In this document: positions 6,594 through 7,617 of the stretch, piece after piece
Position numbering within the stretch: position 1 is the first letter of the stretch
How the letters are laid out: every line of letters begins with the position of its first letter
NCBI GenBank assembly: GCA_024689285.1
Contig: JAILDR010000028.1
Span: 1-7,617, forward strand
DNA: 7,617 nt
DNA from: Bacteroidales bacterium
Lineage (GTDB): Bacteria > Bacteroidota > Bacteroidia > Bacteroidales > F082
Direction: 5' to 3'
Program-made: the position numbers and the translations under genes
The notes under the pieces: generated by a model
Database searches by the model: none
Told to the model about the DNA's origin: nothing
The model's input: the letters and a program-made list of their open reading frames with translations, nothing else

Positions 6594-7617
6594 TTATTCC
6601 ACCACAATCTTCCTGATTTCGAGTCCGCCATTGGCCTCGATGTGCATCATGTAGATGCCCTTGGCCATGCTGGAAAGGTCGATGCGGACTTGTTCGCCTT
6701 CCACCTTGGCGTTGTAGACAGTCTGGCCGAAAGCGTTCACGATGCGGATGTGGCTCAAGCCTTCAGCTTCAAGGGTGACTTCACCGTTGGTGGGGTTGGG
6801 ATAGACCTTGGCGTTGATATTGCCCTCGCCGATGCCTTCAGTATATTGGAAGTGAGCAACAAGGTTGCGGTCTCCTGTGGCGATAAAGGTGTAGGTCATC
6901 TCTTCTGAAACCACCTCGCCGTTTTCGGTCCAGTTCACGAATGCCCAGTCCTCGTTGCGGTTGACGGTCACGGAGATGGTGTCGCCGTAATACCAAAGGC
7001 CTCCGCCAAATGCTGTGCCGGCCTCTTCTGGATCCACTTCAGCAGCGATGTGACATTGCTGCACCGCAAAGTTACCAATGTATGTGCGGTTTTCAGTCAC
7101 GACGATGCTGCGGGGATTGTCGGTGTTTCCATCGTCCCACATCAAAAACACATAGCCGATGTTTGGAGTGGCTGCAATTTCAGTGGTTTCGCCGTAGAAG
7201 AAAGTGCCGCCGCCACTGACGCTACCCCAATCGGGATTGGCGTTTTCAACGGTTATAGTGAAGCTCTGCAACTCGAACTGCGCCTGATAGGTAGCTGATT
7301 CAGTCACGGTGAAGGTGTAGCTGGCATTGGTGCTGACCACTTGTCCCTGCTTCGTCCAGTTGATGAAAGTGTAGTTGGCAGCAGGTGTTGCTGTCAGTGT
7401 GCAGCTTTGTCCGTAATTAAAGTTGCCACCGCCGCTAACGGTACCGCCATAGTTCGGGTTGGCTACAGCATTAATGGTGTAGGTCTGAGCTGTGAAGTTA
7501 GCCACCAGGTTGCGGTTGCCGGTGACGGTGAAGCTGTAGTTGGCGTTGGTGGAAACTACATTGGTGCCTTCAGTCCAGTTGGTGAAGGTATAGCCGTTGT
7601 TGGCTGTAGCCGTAACG
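6594..7617 (-). CDS. T9SS-secreted InlB-B-like repeat protein, C-terminal part (5' truncated by window)
   Basis: The frame is open from the window edge (first complete codon at 7616) to TAA at 6594-6596, so the visible 340 residues are the C-terminus of a longer protein. An in-frame GTG at 7505 lies inside a repeat and is not the real start. The visible part holds one partial and three complete repeats of about 69-73 residues, each with the pattern GGG-x-[FW]-x-YG...A-x-P...[FY]-x-[FN]-W...F...A-x-F. These resemble InlB B-repeat/bacterial beta-repeat domains of surface proteins. The last ~75 residues (KVYPNPTNGEVTL ... SSMAKGIYMMHI ... IRKIVVE) are a type A T9SS sorting domain, which directs export through the outer membrane by the Por machinery and is then cleaved. 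The protein is therefore expected to be secreted or anchored on the cell surface. The function of the N-terminal region is unknown because it is outside the window. Confidence 0.93.
   Translation of the reverse strand, partial: VTATANNGYTFTNWTEGTNVVSTNANYSFTVTGNRNLVANFTAQTYTINAVANPNYGGTVSGGGNFNYGQSCTLTATPAANYTFINWTKQGQVVSTNASYTFTVTESATYQAQFELQSFTITVENANPDWGSVSGGGTFFYGETTEIAATPNIGYVFLMWDDGNTDNPRSIVVTENRTYIGNFAVQQCHIAAEVDPEEAGTAFGGGLWYYGDTISVTVNRNEDWAFVNWTENGEVVSEEMTYTFIATGDRNLVAHFQYTEGIGEGNINAKVYPNPTNGEVTLEAEGLSHIRIVNAFGQTVYNAKVEGEQVRIDLSSMAKGIYMMHIEANGGLEIRKIVVE
6597..6812 (-). other. T9SS type A C-terminal sorting domain (coding segment)
   Basis: The segment starts near AKVYPNPTNGEV and ends at IRKIVVE-stop. 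It has the three conserved blocks of the Por secretion tail: YPNP with following G, a central I.N.FGQ.VY strand, and a late L..M.KGIY..H pair, ending with a short basic-hydrophobic strand. It marks the protein for recognition by the PorU/PorV sortase complex in T9SS-positive Bacteroidota. Confidence 0.93.
6849..7616 (-). repeat. Tandem ~70-residue InlB-B-like repeats (one partial and three complete units)
   Basis: The units, in protein order, are a partial one at 7488-7616 (43 residues), then 7269-7487 (73 residues), 7062-7268 (69) and 6849-7061 (71). Each full unit begins with a Q/x/aromatic or C/x/I strand and has a GG(G)-x-F/W-x-YG turn about 20 residues in. The visible parts of the first two units are close in sequence (N-W-T..VVSTNA.Y.FTVT in both), and the DNA is also visibly similar. 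The third and fourth units are more diverged. The array may extend beyond the window. Confidence 0.88.

Noticed and set aside
7503..7505. GTG as the start of the T9SS protein
   Set aside because: The same frame stays open to the window edge and encodes more of the same repeat upstream, so this is an internal valine codon.

Overview
The window reads as a chromosomal segment from a Bacteroidota (Bacteroidales-type) bacterium. Three things support this. The last gene ends in a type IX secretion (Por) C-terminal sorting domain. The one convincing promoter has the Bacteroidota form (TATTG, 18 nt, TAATTTTG) rather than an E. coli sigma-70 form. Gene starts lack Shine-Dalgarno motifs and are preceded by A/T-rich sequence. 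The gene content is mostly core metabolism and translation. I see no phage, IS, CRISPR array, rRNA or tRNA.

Layout. Bases 1-1053 (+) hold the 3' end of iorA and complete iorB, the two subunits of indolepyruvate:ferredoxin oxidoreductase, which converts aryl-pyruvates and aryl-acetyl-CoA. The iorA product stops where the C-terminal 2x[4Fe-4S] domain of long IorA proteins would begin. A 16-bp perfect inverted repeat at 1067-1113 separates iorB from a convergent gene and overlaps that gene's last codons. Bases 1088-3580 (-) hold a tightly overlapped three-gene unit, transcribed as hutH (histidine ammonia-lyase), a 169-aa four-helix membrane protein, then a 160-aa four-helix membrane protein. The gene junctions overlap by 8 and 4 bp. 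No other histidine-utilisation gene is present.

Bases 3581-3714 are intergenic and carry a GAGACGCATT/AATGCGTCTC palindrome. A perfect 35-bp tandem duplication repeats its right half plus a T-rich, ATTG-rich tail. Bases 3715-6500 (-) hold a two-gene unit: a beta-CASP metallo-beta-lactamase-fold RNase-like protein followed 14 bp later by hisS (histidyl-tRNA synthetase). Bases 6501-6593 contain a strong minus-strand intrinsic terminator for the next gene, and the promoter of the beta-CASP gene is embedded in it. Bases 6594-7617 (-) are the 3' part of a large secreted protein made of InlB-B-like repeats of about 70 residues, ending in a T9SS type A sorting domain. Its N-terminus lies outside the window.

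Functionally, iorAB and hutH both act on amino acids or their keto acids, but they are convergent and separately transcribed, so no shared pathway can be claimed. The beta-CASP protein and hisS probably share a transcript and both concern RNA. I found no clear new defence or mobile system. The items most worth a second look are the ferredoxin-less IorA, the half-duplicated palindrome, the overlapped terminator/promoter, and the two uncharacterised membrane proteins coupled to hutH.
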